64,000 nucleotides of DNA from Sipunculus nudus (lineage: Eukaryota; Annelida; Sipuncula; Golfingiida; Sipunculidae): NCBI GenBank assembly GCA_026874595.1, contig CM049310.1, positions 44,921,058 through 44,985,057 on the forward strand, written 5' to 3'. The number at the start of each line of letters is the position of its first letter. Positions within the stretch are counted from its first letter, which is position 1. Of the stretch, positions 45,001 to 58,447 are shown one piece after another. Under the pieces are notes generated by a model. It made no database searches. It saw only the letters and a list, made by a program, of their open reading frames with translations, and was not told the DNA's origin. The position numbers were made by a program, and so were the translations under genes.

Positions 45001-48000
45001 GGATGCTGTGCAAAAATGGTTGCAAACATAAAGTTCTCCAAGGGCTACATTTGTACAAAAAACTTTTCCTGATCGGTCAAACGGTTCCCGAGATATGTGA
45101 GTTTATGGGTGGAAAAGACGCACAAAATGACGTTGGGCAGAGAGGAAAGGTCAAAGGTCAACGCCAATTGGTTAGGCACCAGTTCACATGTGACCCGATA
45201 ATTGGTGTAAGTTTCGAAAAAATCAGTCCAGTAGTCTCACAGGAGTTCTCCGGAAACGAATACGAAGGCGGCGGCGGAACCCGGTCAAAAACATAATATC
45301 CGCAAAACTTAGTTTTGGCAGATACAAATAAGCAGGGACACACACTGTGCAAAAATTATTGTAGGCCACCACCAATCTTGTATGCAACAAAAATATTCGA
45401 TATGTATAAATATGCCCAATTTCAGGCTGATATTTCAAATTCCTCTGTAGAAATAAGCAGGCACATACCCTGTTCAAAATTCATTGTAGGTGGCGACACC
45501 TGTCTTGTGAACGAGAAAGCCATCAAAGACACATAGACAGGTCAAAATATCAGGCCAATACATCAAACTTACCTTGAGTCTGATGCATGGGGCTGATGAG
45601 GCTTAGGTGAGATAGGCAGTTGCCGCCGAGTGAACTGTGAAAAATTTGCTGGGTAAGGCTACTGCACTGAGTGAACTCATGACCTGCACCTGGCTAGACT
45701 GAGTGAACTTGTAACCTGTACCTGGCTGCACTGAGTGAACTCTTGACCTGTTGCATAATCTGACACAGTTGGCAGTCTGCCAAAGCTAAATATAGATCCA
45801 GGCTGAACTTTGGTGCCAAAATCGAAGCACTGGGCAGTCTGCCAATGCAATAAATAGAATGCAGCTACACCACTGAGTGAATTCCTGACCTATACCTGGC
45901 TGCACTTTTGACCTCTTGCCTAATCTGATACAGTTGGCAGTCTGCCAAAGCTATAAATAGACCTAGACTGACAATTGGCAAGTGCCAAATCTGAAATGGT
46001 AGCCACACCATCGCATAAGCTCACAGATTGGCTTCACTTGCAGCCCTGAGTGGCATGACACCCATGAGGTGATCACATGGTGCCCATGAGGCGTTCACAT
46101 GTCACCCATGAAGTGATCACATGCCTTGTGCTTGGCTGCACTGATTGAACTCCTGACCTATATCTGGCTGCACTGAATGAACTCTTGATCTGTTGCCAAA
46201 TCTGAAACAGTTCGCAGTTTCTTAACCTATTTAAAGATACAGACACAATCTTGGTATGTTGGTAAATCTATTTACACATACTGAAAGACTGGCTAATTTT
46301 TTTTTTCAAGCTAACTGTTCATAAACTTTTTATCAAAATATCTAGTATAATAAAAGATGCAGTCCTTTCATTGTTACCGGACCAATAATTCTGCCAAAAA
46401 TCATTCAAGTAAACTTGAACAAAGGCCACCTACGAATAATTTTTTGTGCATTGTTACAGAAGTTATAATTGTAGACATAATTATGGCCATAAGACAAACT
46501 CAAGCTTTTCTGATATGATTGAAAGAACCATGTCCTAGGATAATCCTTTTGAAAAATTGAACGAATCAACTTGACAGTTTCATCATAAACATTTTAAGCT
46601 GAAAGAGGCTAAAATTATGAGGTTTTTGCAAAAAAAAAAACAGGTCAATGTAGGTGGCAACACAAAATCTGCAACTTCAAATATAAGTCATGTGACCAAC
46701 ATTTGCACAATACTTGGTAATGCTAGCTTCTGTCATTTCTGAGATTACTATGTCAGTATGCTTACTTGGCCAAATGACTAAGTTCAAATTCATGTAACTC
46801 CGCTAACATTCATCAAATGCAAACCATTTGAACAAACTTGAAAGGACTTGCCTCTGGGATCATTTCTGTAAAATATTGAACAATTTGTCTGGACCGTTTA
46901 CAAGAAGAAGACTTTTAAAGGTTTTTCAGCTAATTCCCTATAAAGTCTAAGTTAATACAGATAGCAAAAAAATAATCAGAATCCAACGACATTTGATATG
47001 TGACAGTTTACTGCATAAAATCTGGGGATGGTAGCTCCTGCTATTCCTGAGAAATTATGGGTTAATGTACAGATGACCAATGACTCCCGTACAAAAAAAG
47101 GTCAAAGGCAGGTGGCGCAACCAATACATGAATTCAATATATGACTCATGTGACCAACACTGGCATAAAATTTGGTGATGAAAGCTCCAGCCGTTTCTGA
47201 GATTGTCATTTTAGTATGCTTTTTTGGACAGATGACAAAGTTCAACTTCCTGTAACTCAGCCAAAATTCTAAGAAAATGCAGAGTTTTTCAGATGGCTAA
47301 TTTTTTGCATTACATTTCATGATGCTAGCTCCAGTCGTTTTCGAAATAGTATGGGTTAACGTACAGACGACGGACGCCTTCACACCATCGCATTAGCTCA
47401 CAGGTTCGCTAAAAATTACTACAGATGGATAATGAATGCAAAATTATAATACATATACATCTCACTGATTGCAAAAAATTAAGTTGAGTATGGATACCAA
47501 TTATTTATAATCCATGTACAGTTGTCTTTATATACCCACAGAGAGCTGTATACCTGAGATTGTAAACATTGACTGGCATGAGGAATATCTAAAATCTTAA
47601 ATCTACATTTTTTAAAAGCTTTTAAAAAACATTCTTATCAATATTATTCATAGATAACCTAAATCTAAATGTCTAGAGGCATGATGTAACAAATGCTGAT
47701 TAACTTGTGCCAGGCTAGAGGTATCTGCTTCACACAGCTAACATAAATGGTAAAATGACTCAATTCAATCTTTATAATTCAGCCTATATTCATTCTTTGG
47801 AACCATAAAAGACAATTATTATAAGAATTATTCAGGGGATTATTTCTGAGTGATATTAAACAATTTAGCCATATGGTTTCAGAGAAGAAGTTTTTTGTAG
47901 CCATCAGTATGATACGGGCACTGAAGACCCCCGTATAAAAAAAGGTCAATGCAGGTGGCGCCACCAATACCACAATTTCAGATATGACTCATGTGACAAA

Positions 48001-51000
48001 CTTTGGCATAAAATTTGGTGATGATAGCTTTAGCCGTTTCTGAAATTGTAATTTTAGTATGGTTTTTTGGACAGATGACTAAGTTCAACTTCCTGTAACT
48101 TGGCCAAAACTCACCAAACTTAAACCATTCGAACAAACTTGAGAGAGATTGTTCCAGGAATCATTTTTGTGAAATAGTTTCGGAGAAAGAGATTTTTAAA
48201 GATTTTTTTTAGCTTTTTCTCTATAAAATCTAAGAAAATGCAGTTAGCCAAAAAATAAGCAAAATCCGATAAAGTTCTTTAGATGACTAATTTTTGGCAT
48301 AAAATTTCGTGATGCTAACTCTTGCCGTTTTCAAGACAGTATGGGTTAACGTACAGACGACAGACGACGGACACCGGACGACAGACGACGGACGCCGGAC
48401 GACGCCACACCATCGCATAAGCTCACAGGTTCGCTAAAAACTGATATTTATTTTTGCACTCGGAGGGACCTGTATAGGTCTACCCACAATTTATCATACC
48501 CATATATGGATAAAGAAATAAACCCATCAACCCCTATAAGCCTGCCTCCCTCAGGGACGGTATAATTATCTCGGTCCAGTTTACTATATACAGTAGGGAA
48601 GACTATCAAACCTCTCTAATGTTACACTGATTTTCATTTATTTAGTGATCGATGATTTTAAAACGTCTCAACTGTTTGTTTTTAAAGAGCTATTTGAATA
48701 TGCTTGTGATATCACTGACCCGTCCCATTCCCATGCACCGGACCCGGTCTTTATATTTTCTTTATAGAATCGGCAGGATGACGTGAAAGTTCCAGTCACC
48801 CAGAATATCATAACGTTGGTTAAAAGGTCATCAAGGTCATATTTTTCTGCCAACCCGCCATCGTGCCGCTTAGACCATTTCGGATTGGTCCATGTTGAGA
48901 ACTTCTCCAGGATGTAAGCGGCAATGCCCACAGGAGAGTCAACTAGCGTAGCGCCTAAAAAAAAAAGTTTCAGTTTAAGAGCTGCATAGGGTATTGTACA
49001 CTTAAGTGAGGATCAGGAATAAGTAAAATAACGGATGCTATAATATACTTGTTATGTCAATTTGTCATGAAAATGTACAACTCAAAACACTATTCATACA
49101 TCAAATATTGTATAACTAAAAAAGCAGAATCTCAACGAAGTGATCATTTATCAGTAGAGAAAAAGCAAGATACTTAAATGTCAGAGAGTAATGAATTATT
49201 TTGACAATATTTGGACAGAGGTTACTATAAACAGATTTATTAAGAAACGTAAATATTAGAACATAGGGGTCTGCAGAGTAAAATGAAGGCTTGTCCACTT
49301 TTAAGTTGCATCATTAATAAAAGTGCAAATGTCTTTTTAAAAGATGAACTTTTTAGAGAATGTAAAGTACAATACGAACAAACAGCGCAACATTTTTACC
49401 TGACACTAAATTCTCACCTATCGTATCCGGTTTGGTGGCTTGTATGTGCAAATATCCGGTTTCCTGTAAGATATATGCGATTTTGTCCATATACGGGTAT
49501 ATTTTCCAAGCCTCGCTGCTGTCAACTACGACAGACGGCAGCACTGTGCCTAGAATTGTCTTCAGAAATGTATTCCTTCCTAGGCGACCAGTTGCCGGCG
49601 AGGCAATCATGTTGGTGTGTAGTCCAATCACCATGCTGGAAACAAGACGAACACCTAAATAAAGTGAAAGCGAGAGAAACAGACTCACAGAATAAGGAGA
49701 ATTCAGCACGGCGTTATGATCCTCGGTTCTGTTACTGGATCTGTTCTGTCTTAATGGCGTTGTTTTTTATTGCTACGTATGCTTAAAAAGGTTTACCCGC
49801 CGCCGGTCTTGGGTGTCCTTGGTAAACAGTCTCTGTCAGCTAGTATGCCAACGTTGTAGCGGTACAGTTCTCTATCGACAATCGCAGCCCTACTTTCTGA
49901 ACTTTTGTTCTGTTTTGGCGTCCAGGAATTCCAAGTTGCTTAGGAGAGCGCCACTTTCTTTTTTACTGGACTTTTGTTCTGTTTTTGTGTTGTCAAACAG
50001 AGTCCAGGTATTTTAAGTTTCTTATGAGAGCGCCTCTCTCTTCCTTTTTACTGGACTTTTTTTCTGTTTTTGTGTTGACAAAGAGAGTCAAGGCATTCCA
50101 AGTTGCTTAGGAGAGTGCCACTAAATTCTTTTTTACTGATTCCACCAGCCGCCGTACACTTGCAAGGGTTTGGTAAAATAGGCTATATTTGGGCACCTTT
50201 TCAGGCGACCAGCAAAATTCTGAAAAGGGCTGCTCGGTCGTTAATGGATTACTGGTATCACTGGCTCGTGTAGTGTCCAGCCGGGGACTACTTTGTTAAA
50301 CGTAATGTCCATGTTACTACTTTGTACATGTGTTGATATGCGGCGGAGTGATTGATGGAGGTCGCCATATTGGCAGCGCCCCCGTATACAGGTTCACAAC
50401 TAAAGCTTCAAGTAACTTCAATAGCATTGCTTCGCCACTCAAGAGGATTTGTTGAGATTGATGAGGGGAGTTGTCATGTCACCTGTTTTAAAGTGAGGGA
50501 GGCCTGCATCATTCTCTCGTCCTGGATCCTGGAGCCGCAGAAGATGCAAGTATGCCTGACATCAGCATTCGTGACCCGAACTCAGTCTGGTTCATGGGTC
50601 GTCCTAGAAGGTTGGCTTTGCACACCACATGTCTGATTGCCGTACATCCTTCGGGCTCCTGTAGCTAAGTACAGTTACCTGATGAAACTGCAGTAAGCCC
50701 TGGGGCACGCTCCATAAGCAGCGGTTACGCTATGCTCAACTATTCGCTACAGTAACCGCAGCAACCGCGATTGACTGTCAGGTTTGGCCACCAGGCGATG
50801 CTGTCTCTGTGGAATTCCCTCTGCGTAATATATAATCAACAACATGGCAGCCATGACCTACACAATCGGATGTTGTTCGAGGTGCTGGTCGATTCGCACT
50901 GCGGTCGAATGTGCTTGGCAGCACATATCCCCCCCCCCCCCCGTTTGAAAACACACGATGTAATCATCACCTTTCAAGACAGTCTCTATTCTAACTTGCC

Positions 51001-52965
51001 TGTGTGGCCTTGTGTCAGTTATCCCCACTGTTTGCATATTTCCTCTCTTGCAGTGCCGTATTGACACAGCCATGTATGTTTACACGCTGAGCCAATCAGG
51101 GTTTTTTTACCATTTTTGCATCTTTGTTTACACGCTGAGCCAATCAGATTTTAGCTTTTCTAGCGCAAATTGACTGGGAGTCTGGCACCTTGCAAAACCT
51201 GACGAATCCTGCCATTTCTCACAGCGTGTGAGTGGAAGGTCACAGGGGGATCACGCGATATATTCAGAGAGTAGCCCTGGAAATGAAGAACTGTGCTTCA
51301 ACAGCTGTGGACCAATACTGAGGAGACCAGGGAGACGTTCCATGATGATCTGCGTGTCATTTCTGCTGTTCCTCAGTCTGAAAAACTAATCACCCTTGGT
51401 GACTTCAACGCATGTGTTGGATCAGCCAACCAGGCCTGTGACAGAGTTATTGGAAAGTACAGAGTGGGCAAACAGCTTCTCTTCACACGATCTTGCCGTT
51501 AAATACAATGTTTCGGATGCCAACCGGCAACAAAACTTAAAGGATGCACTCACGTTCCAAGCACTGACTATTTCATCAACAGAGAAGTGAGGCTGACAAA
51601 GGCGATATGCGGCGCCGACTGCTGGAGAGACAATCATCTCATCATCTCAGAAAGAAACCTCGTCATTCAGCCAAAGAGGAGGCCACACGGTAAAAGGTTG
51701 CTAATAAACGCAAAATCTCCAAGCAGGGGCGTGCACGCAAAACTGAAGAATTCTGAACAACAAACTAATAGACAACATTCACCATGATAACAGCAAATAA
51801 GACTCTGTCTCCTTCAAGGACACGGTCCACCCTGATGCTCCTGAACTTCTAGGTCTTTCCACCACACGTCACGAGGATAGGTTCTGAAAAAGGCGCTGAA
51901 ATCACGATATCACCGGATGAAACCGCTTTAAAGTTAACCCTTCGTGTCTTTTGAAAAAGGACGCTGATGAAATCCAAAACCTACGCAAATTCAAGGCTAC
52001 ATGCAAAGCACAAAATGGATCTTCGGTTCACTAAAACCCGTTTATGTACCACAAGCCTCAGATCATTCCCTTTATCAGTTCTGAAACAACCCTCAATCGT
52101 TCATCTGCCGTCATTGACGCTCGCCTCACTCAGGTGACCATCAACCCTGATATAGACTTTTCTCCAACAGTAGAAGATGTTGGGAAAAAAGTTGAACAAC
52201 CACCACTGACAAAGCACCTTGATAAAATGCTGTTTCCTGAGATATCCAAGTCAGGAGGCAAATCTACGCTCAATCAACTTACAATTCTGTTTCAGACTAT
52301 GTGGAGCAAGGACCACCCTCCACGGGCATTACCTAATGCCACCATCGTGACACGTCCATATGAGTGAACCGACGTGATCCTGTAAATCTCACCTCAGTAA
52401 ATGCAAGATCTTGGCCCGAGTTCTGCTCGACCAAATGCTGGACCACCTGTAATAAATCCTTCTTCCGGGAGTTATTGTGGCTTCCGTGCATGTCGAGGGA
52501 CCACTGACTTCGACAAAGACATCTTAACCTCCTTTGTTTACCTGACCAAGGTTTTCGACTTCATGACGAAAGCTTTCCCAGAGCCCAAACAAGCCTGTGT
52601 TTTGCCCCAATCTGTTTATCGTAATGTTTGTGGCCATACTGACAGAAGCTGTTCAAACCAAGGCGTCTTAGAAGCATAAAAAACAGACTGACCTCAGAGA
52701 CCTTTTGTCGCGAAAAACTGTGCCCCTTACACCAATAGTGAGCAAAATATGCAACTAGAAAGAAACTGATTCTCAGACAACTTCACAATCAATACCAAGA
52801 ACACAGCTCGATGTTTCAATCCAACCCTGAGAATCAAAACTACAGACAAAACATTTCAGTAATGGAACAAACCCTGCATCGAGAAACTTTCCTTGGAAAC
52901 ACTCGCATTGCCAACAGAGATAAGGAGGTCACCAACAGAATATAATATTCAAGCACTACGTTCGG

Positions 52966-52999
<34 letters not shown>

Positions 53000-55211
53000 G
53001 AGTCTGGGAAAAGATGGGGATCACGGATACCATGAAACCGATAAATTACCGAGCAATCTATCCTCCTATATCGAAGTATGGACAATCTACCGTACCAGAC
53101 ACATGAACGATCGATAAATCACTTTCATCTAAAGTACCTCTGAAATTACTCAGAATCCTGTAGTACGACAAAATCTAAATCATGAAACGTATAGAAATAC
53201 CCAACGCCATCACACGCAAGGCCAAGATGGGCCATTCTTAACCAAATCTTCCAGGGGTGCTGTACCAAGGCGAGCATGAGAGGACTTCAGGATTCAGTGT
53301 TGTTTAACTGGGTCTGATGCCGCCTCATCTTCAAAGGAGTTAAATCAGATGAGGGGCCGAAAGGATATGAAGATCTGAGGTTCCAGCAGCGGAACCTGCA
53401 CCCGTTCACATGTGCCGATGTATGATCATGATCTTACCATATATAGCTGATCTCTGAGCGCGCTATTACCGAGTGCTGGCCTGATCGAAGAGATTTGGTT
53501 GGGTCCAGCATATTAGGATATCTCCGGTCTCTCTTCGCTAACCAAGTATTTGTGTGATTGTACTTTTATGTATAATAAAAAGTATATGTGATTGTTATCT
53601 TGAGATCACTGATATGCCAGAATCATATGATTTTTTTTTAGAATGTATAATGACTTCATATGGCAAATTAATTAACATATAATATCACTATATTTTAACA
53701 AGGATTTCGACGGAGCTCACCCGAACTGTCAGCATTACTGTTACTCAGGTGTATGCCTAAGATGCGCTGTTGACGTCTTCACCTCGTGTTCTATTGCTTT
53801 TTGTCCCAAGGGGACTAATACTGACCTTGGATATGCCTGAGCTATGTTTTTGGTGATGAGGGCGCCCCAGTCTCCGCCCTGCACATAGAATTTGTCGTGT
53901 CCGAGCCTTTTCATCAGCTTCATGAACATACGGGCAGCGTCAGAGGTGTCAAAACCTGTAACATGCTGGACTGTCAGCCATTTGAACATTGTACAACTTC
54001 AGTTTTATTCTTTCCTACTGTACCTAACTTTAAACATGCTACTACATAATTTTATTACTTTTGTTTTGCAATCGTCATGGGGTTTAAAGGAATTTGTTTA
54101 CTATAAATTAACATGCATAACTTATATGCATTTGAAGACCATAGTCCTTTAAGTTGATATCACACATTTAATTAAACGCGCTTTGAACTGATCTGACCTG
54201 TCAGGGTTCAAGCCAGACCTACATTAACTAATCAAGTCAACGCTTCAGAGAGCACTGTTCACAAGAAACCCCAAAATGATTTACAAATGATTTTTATGCA
54301 CGTTGGGTGGCACCAAATCTCTTTTTACAAAGCATTAATCGATATTTTGTCCTTTTATTAGAAGTAGTGGAAACAAATGAACATACACTAGAAGTTAACT
54401 GAATAGGACCTTTTGCTGCAATATCTAAGACCTGGCAATATCATTGAGCTCCTAAATCTTTCATTTCTTACTTTTCTTATTTTTAATTTTTCAAAGCTTA
54501 CCGTTTATACTGTAACGTTTACCTCTGTGATGTGGGGCCTCCGAGAATCCGTATCCGGGGATGGAGGGACAGATGACGTCAAAGGCGTCTTCCGGTGTGC
54601 CGCCATGTTGTGTAGGGTCTGTCAACATAGGCAGGATCTTATAAAACTCCCACACAGAACCCGGCCAGCCGTGTACCATCAGAAGGGGCTTAGCTGAAAA
54701 AGAACCACGACTGAAACATGTAAAACATGAGACTTGATGGAACAAGTAGGCCTAATAAGATGTGGGCTTGAAAGGCAAGGTGAAAATTAAAACAATCATT
54801 TATGTAAAAATGATGTTACAAATTAACACAGGAAATTTTTACATACAGACAAAAAAAGGTTGATTAACTATGAAGCGGAAGAGAAAGCGAGAATCACATG
54901 TTACAGATGAACAATACATAGTCACAAGACATTTTTTATGACAGGTTCACGACCTGTTGTGGCATTGCATTTAATTAATGGTTAAGGATGAAGGTAACCA
55001 TTTAATTAAATATATATATACTGCGCAATGCAATTATAAAGCCCTCTTAAAGTTAGGTATTATATATGCAGGGGACGAGATTATTTCAATATATCCATTT
55101 CATGCAGACATAAAAGCGAATCTCCGAAGTTCTGTATATACGTTTTTTGTAGGCGCTGATGCAGTTTTCGCCTGTGATCTTTCTTCCTCTGCATAGTTTA
55201 ATCTTTAACCA

Positions 55212-55287
<76 letters not shown>

Positions 55288-56911
55288 TCTCAACTCTGAG
55301 CCAACAGCTCACAGTTGGGATGTGGAATTCTGAGGATATGATTGTGAATGTGTAAAACGCCAAATGCAGTGCATTTAAAGCTCCTCGGGAAACTGGTAAT
55401 TTTACACAGGGCAAGGGAGACTTAAGTTAAAGTATCACTTTTTTTCTGGAATAGTTCCCAAAATTGCAGAAAGGGGCATATTGAACCAAGTGAAATAAAA
55501 GCGACGTATTACAAACGACACCTGGGACCGAGCTGTTGAGTGAACACTTGGATAGCCATTTTTCTCTGTTGAGAATTAATACAATTCTGGTATAATTCCA
55601 AAATAAAACAGCGTAATATAAGTTAGGTGTAATCTAAATTAGGTTAAATACATACAGCTATATTTTAAGTTGGCACAGTACGCGTATTGCCTTATACGGT
55701 AAAACCCTAGGTATGGGACTGGCGATGTCAAAACCTACAAGATCACGTGGCAACCGCTGGTCATACATATTGTTACCATGTCGAATGGTCGCTATACCGT
55801 GCGGCGGTATGCAGATACAGTTCTTCAATAAGAATCCCATTCTTGTGTTTATACCACATATACTAGCCGTGACAACACGACTATGTAGGCACTCATACTT
55901 GGCTGGTAAGCCTAACTTGAGATAAGATACAAGCCATATTGAGGAATGCATCGCATTGTACTTCCATTCACATGTGAATTCACATTCCGAACTGAAACCC
56001 AGTCTCTATGGTAATGAGTCATTTTCTGTATCGCTTACAAGTTGGCTGCGTCCAGTAACCCGTGCGAGTCATGCTAATATTCATGCGGTCAGAAATTCAT
56101 CAAAATGCGGAGGGATATACCAATATGCCGAGTTAAAACGGATTTTTTTCTCGCTCACGATAGGTGTTTTTAAAAAAGTATACTAAAAATGCTAAGGATT
56201 GTTCTGTTTTATGTCATGTGAGAGTGTAGGTCACGAAGCGTTTTGAGATATGGGGAGAATAATTGCATCCTCATTGAGCCTTAAAATGCGTTCCTCACTG
56301 AAGTATGTCACGGCACTCTGACAGCCAGAACGCTGGCTCTAATATCAAAGGGCCGAAATGGCTCTAACCACATACAGCATCCCGCGGCACATATAAATGA
56401 TTGTTACAAATTAACTGGTGTAAAATTAAAAAAAGAACTTTACGCACACGGCTAACCGCAAATCCCGCCAGATGAAAGCATTTACACTGATCTCACCTCC
56501 TTTGTGCTTGGACTTTGCGTAGATAAAGTGAACGTCAATGCCTTCGATCTGAGTTTTAAACTGATCATAACTGTTCAGTTTCTTTTCTTGTTTCCTCCAA
56601 TCATATTTCGTCTTCCAGTGGTTAACCACTGTTTTCAGGTAAGTCGTCTGCATGCCATACTCAAACGTGGACTCATCCAGTTCATCTGCAAAGCGAGCAT
56701 TCTGCAGACGGTTCTTTAGGTCAACAAGTACATCATCTGGGACGCTGACTCTAAATTTATGCAGAGTAGGGTCATCGTCCTTGACCTTTGACCCTTTACC
56801 CCACCAGCCATCTTTCATAACAGGTGTAGGCGGGTCCTCTTCCAAAAAGGTAAAATAGACTCCCACCAACACGGCAACAGCAACCACCCCCAAGGCCAGT
56901 TTCGAAATCAT
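42039..56911 (-). CDS. EPHX1: Microsomal epoxide hydrolase (EPHX1-like), tandem copy C, six coding exons
   Basis: Coding exons in transcript order: 56911-56497, 54693-54523, 53955-53826, 49635-49418, 48954-48720, 42240-42039. All introns are GT-AG (two donors are GTCAGT), phases are as in A and B, and the product is 456 residues. The frame stays open upstream of 56911, but that ATG is chosen because it sits 8 bases after a TTTCAG acceptor and aligns with the starts of A and B. Seen: anchor at ~5-22, DGWWGKG, HGWPGS (146-151), D224 in GGDWG, Y300 (ETGYLHIQ), Y375 (RFYKEN), E405 (AFPNELA) and H432 ([10 protein letters not shown]). Exons 3-6 and the first ~33 codons differ clearly from A and B. 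Exon 2 encodes the same peptide as copy B (one residue, L144M, differs from A) and is nearly identical at DNA level, and the rest of exon 1 is very close. Large introns carry a LINE remnant (exons 3-4) and a 4.1-kb repeat element (exons 5-6). The catalytic set is intact. Confidence 0.93.
42692..43188. mobile_element. GC-rich MITE with TA target sites in the exon 5-6 intron of C
   Basis: The left end is TAGCCCCATTTTCACACG and the right end inverted is TAGCCCTATTTACATGTGG, flanked by TA. The interior is an island of GCGCGC, GGAGCGCGCTAC and TGTAAACGCA motifs in otherwise AT-rich DNA. It is non-coding, and the ends resemble Tc1/mariner-type MITEs. Confidence 0.65.
44345..48434. mobile_element. 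4.1-kb non-autonomous repeat element, copy in the exon 5-6 intron of C
   Basis: It has the same left end (CAAGGCCTACAGGCCTAATG) and right end (GCTCACAGGTTCGC, then TAAAAA) as the element in B, and nearly the same total length. It carries fewer GGTGGCGCCACC monomers, the same 'actgagtgaactc' minisatellite (about 45.65-46.2 kb), and an additional internal end-like block at about 47385-47412, suggesting an internal duplication or nested copy. Non-coding. Confidence 0.72.
49900..50150. repeat. Short tandem repeat of ~85-bp units in the exon 3-4 intron of C
   Basis: About three units share 'ttttactggacttttgttctg', 'gtccaggnattccaagttgc' and 'taggagagcgcca' blocks in order. Non-coding. Confidence 0.6.
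51240..53470 (+). pseudogene. Degenerate non-LTR retrotransposon (LINE) antisense in the exon 3-4 intron of C
   Basis: Plus-strand frames in order show an endonuclease piece (LITLGDFNACVG, 51395-51430), a CGADCWRDNHLIIS piece (51605-51650; typically ...GADCWTDH...), a reverse-transcriptase N-terminal piece (IDFSPTVEDV, FPEISKSGGKST, 52150-52270), a CGFRACRGTTD piece (52480-52510) and an FVYLTKVFDF piece (52535-52565), then a late SSYIEVWTIYR piece (53065-53100). Frameshifts and stops break the frame, and the YADD region is not recognisable. It is a dead copy transcribed antisense relative to C. Confidence 0.75.
54721..56490. other. Exon 1-2 intron of copy C
   Basis: It holds a (TA)n(GA)n microsatellite at 55210-55284 and otherwise plain sequence. 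There is no match to the A/B intron and no gene. Confidence 0.5.
55210..55284. repeat. Compound (TA)n(GA)n microsatellite in the exon 1-2 intron of C
   Basis: A TA run is followed by about 22 GA units. Confidence 0.95.
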
Positions 56912-56919
56912 TCCTAACT
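56912..56919 (-). promoter_or_regulatory. Leader end of copy C: splice acceptor 8 bases before the start
   Basis: TTTCAG precedes AGTTAGGA and then the ATG at 56911. The acceptor-to-ATG distance (8 bases) equals that in A and B, which supports a conserved leader intron. No upstream ATG is present in these 8 bases. Confidence 0.45.
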
Positions 56920-58236
56920 CTGAAATCACAAATGCTAAGTTCCAGAAAAACGAAAATTCCTTTTTTCCTGGTAGCACAAATACATTCCAAGGATTGAAAG
57001 CTAAGAAGTGCAAAAGTACTTCTAAATTCTGCTGACTATATTTATATAGGGTTTATTTTGATAAATGGGTACAAAGGTGAAAACAAGATATATAATACGG
57101 ACAGGTGACCAGCTTCAGCTAACACCACGTCCCTTTAGCATAAAACATATATAATATAATTGTGATATACTCCTAGAATTGGAGTAGAGTACCAAAAATA
57201 ACATCACCATTATCCAGATGAATAACCTTTGCAATTTCTCTCTCTGGGTCACTTATGTTAAATTTCTACACCAATTATGCTGCTTGCACCCACCTTGACA
57301 GTCAATTGTGTTTGTCCACCAAGCCTCGTGTTCGCCCCGTGGATAGGGATTGTAACCAAAATAGTGACAATCTAGTGCACATGGTATTGGGTACGATTAA
57401 CATTATGGCCTGTAATATCAATCACTTTCACAAAGGTAATTTTTACTTATGTTACAACAAATTAAAAAGATGAAAACAAACAAAGTTATGGATGTAATCT
57501 ACTTGACATGTTCTTTTATTTAATTATTTTTAATGTTACAACAAGATACCAATATGATGATAAACAAAGATATGGATACAGTCTAAATGATACATTTTTT
57601 CTAAATTATCAAAATTGATCTTGTACAATCTTTGTTTGATTCCGAGTTGTTTATGGTTTATAAAGAATTAAGATCCACATAGAAAGTAGAACATATGCAT
57701 GTTATACCTTTCACGTGCCCAAATATAGTACGTATATCTTTAAAAATTACCACACGGTTGGAGGTTAAATTTGAGACATGAATACACCTTAACATTAAAT
57801 AGCTATGTGTAAAAGCGCCAGGTACCAGTCTGTAGTAATATAGACTGATTGATGAACATCACTCAGTACCAGTCTGTGTAGCCAGAGTGATTGATGGACT
57901 TTGCCCGATATGTAAACAACAACATACAGTGCAGACACACGAGTATTCTCTAGTCCAATAAACATTCAGATAAACCCCGAAACATCCTAATAAAATTAGA
58001 GGCTTAATCTAATAAAGACTGGACAAAAGCAATAAGCACCCACTGATAACATAATTAAATTTATATAGAAGAATGCCTGTCGGATATGCATAACTGGGGC
58101 TCACTTTACTTTTTAAGTTTTTGATTTGGCTTTAGGCCTACACTGGATAGCATCACAGTGCTATTACAGTGATGCTCCGATGCCTTCTGTGACATTATAT
58201 AAAGTGATAATTTGAAGAGAACGAAGCCAGTCTTAC

Positions 58237-58300
58237 CTGATAAGCTGACGCGACACTTCATGGGCCAATAACTGGAGTTATGGCCGATCACTGTGGGTAC
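58237..58300 (-). other. Probable 5' leader exon of copy C
   Basis: On the minus strand AGCTTATCAG is followed by GTAAGACTGG at 58237/58236, resembling the leader donors of A and B. A CCAAT motif lies just upstream at about 58264 on the plus strand (gggCCAATaactgg). The upstream part of this block is duplicated at 59161-59353. Confidence 0.3.
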
Positions 58301-58447
58301 ATGTGCACTCAGAAGGGTGCTCGCAGTTGTCTGCCTGCAACGATGATCAAATTTTCATGCATACGTGGGTATGATAATCTTAATACTCATACTTACATGT
58401 ACATGTACCTTGTATTCATCCTGCATGCTGTGGAATATGTTCAGACA
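58255..58447. repeat. Duplicated block X, first copy (193 bp)
   Basis: It is nearly identical to 59161-59353, beginning ACTTCATGGGCCAATAACTG and ending ATGTTCAGACA. It overlaps the predicted leader and promoter area of copy C. Confidence 0.9.

Noticed and set aside
49283-49786. Plus-strand 167-codon frame over exon 4 of copy C
   Set aside because: It is the opposite strand of a well-supported coding exon plus intron. Such shadows are expected.
56912-57013. Upstream ATG (57013) as the start of copy C
   Set aside because: The extra 34 residues have no counterpart in A or B, and an acceptor (TTTCAG) lies 8 bases before the ATG at 56911.
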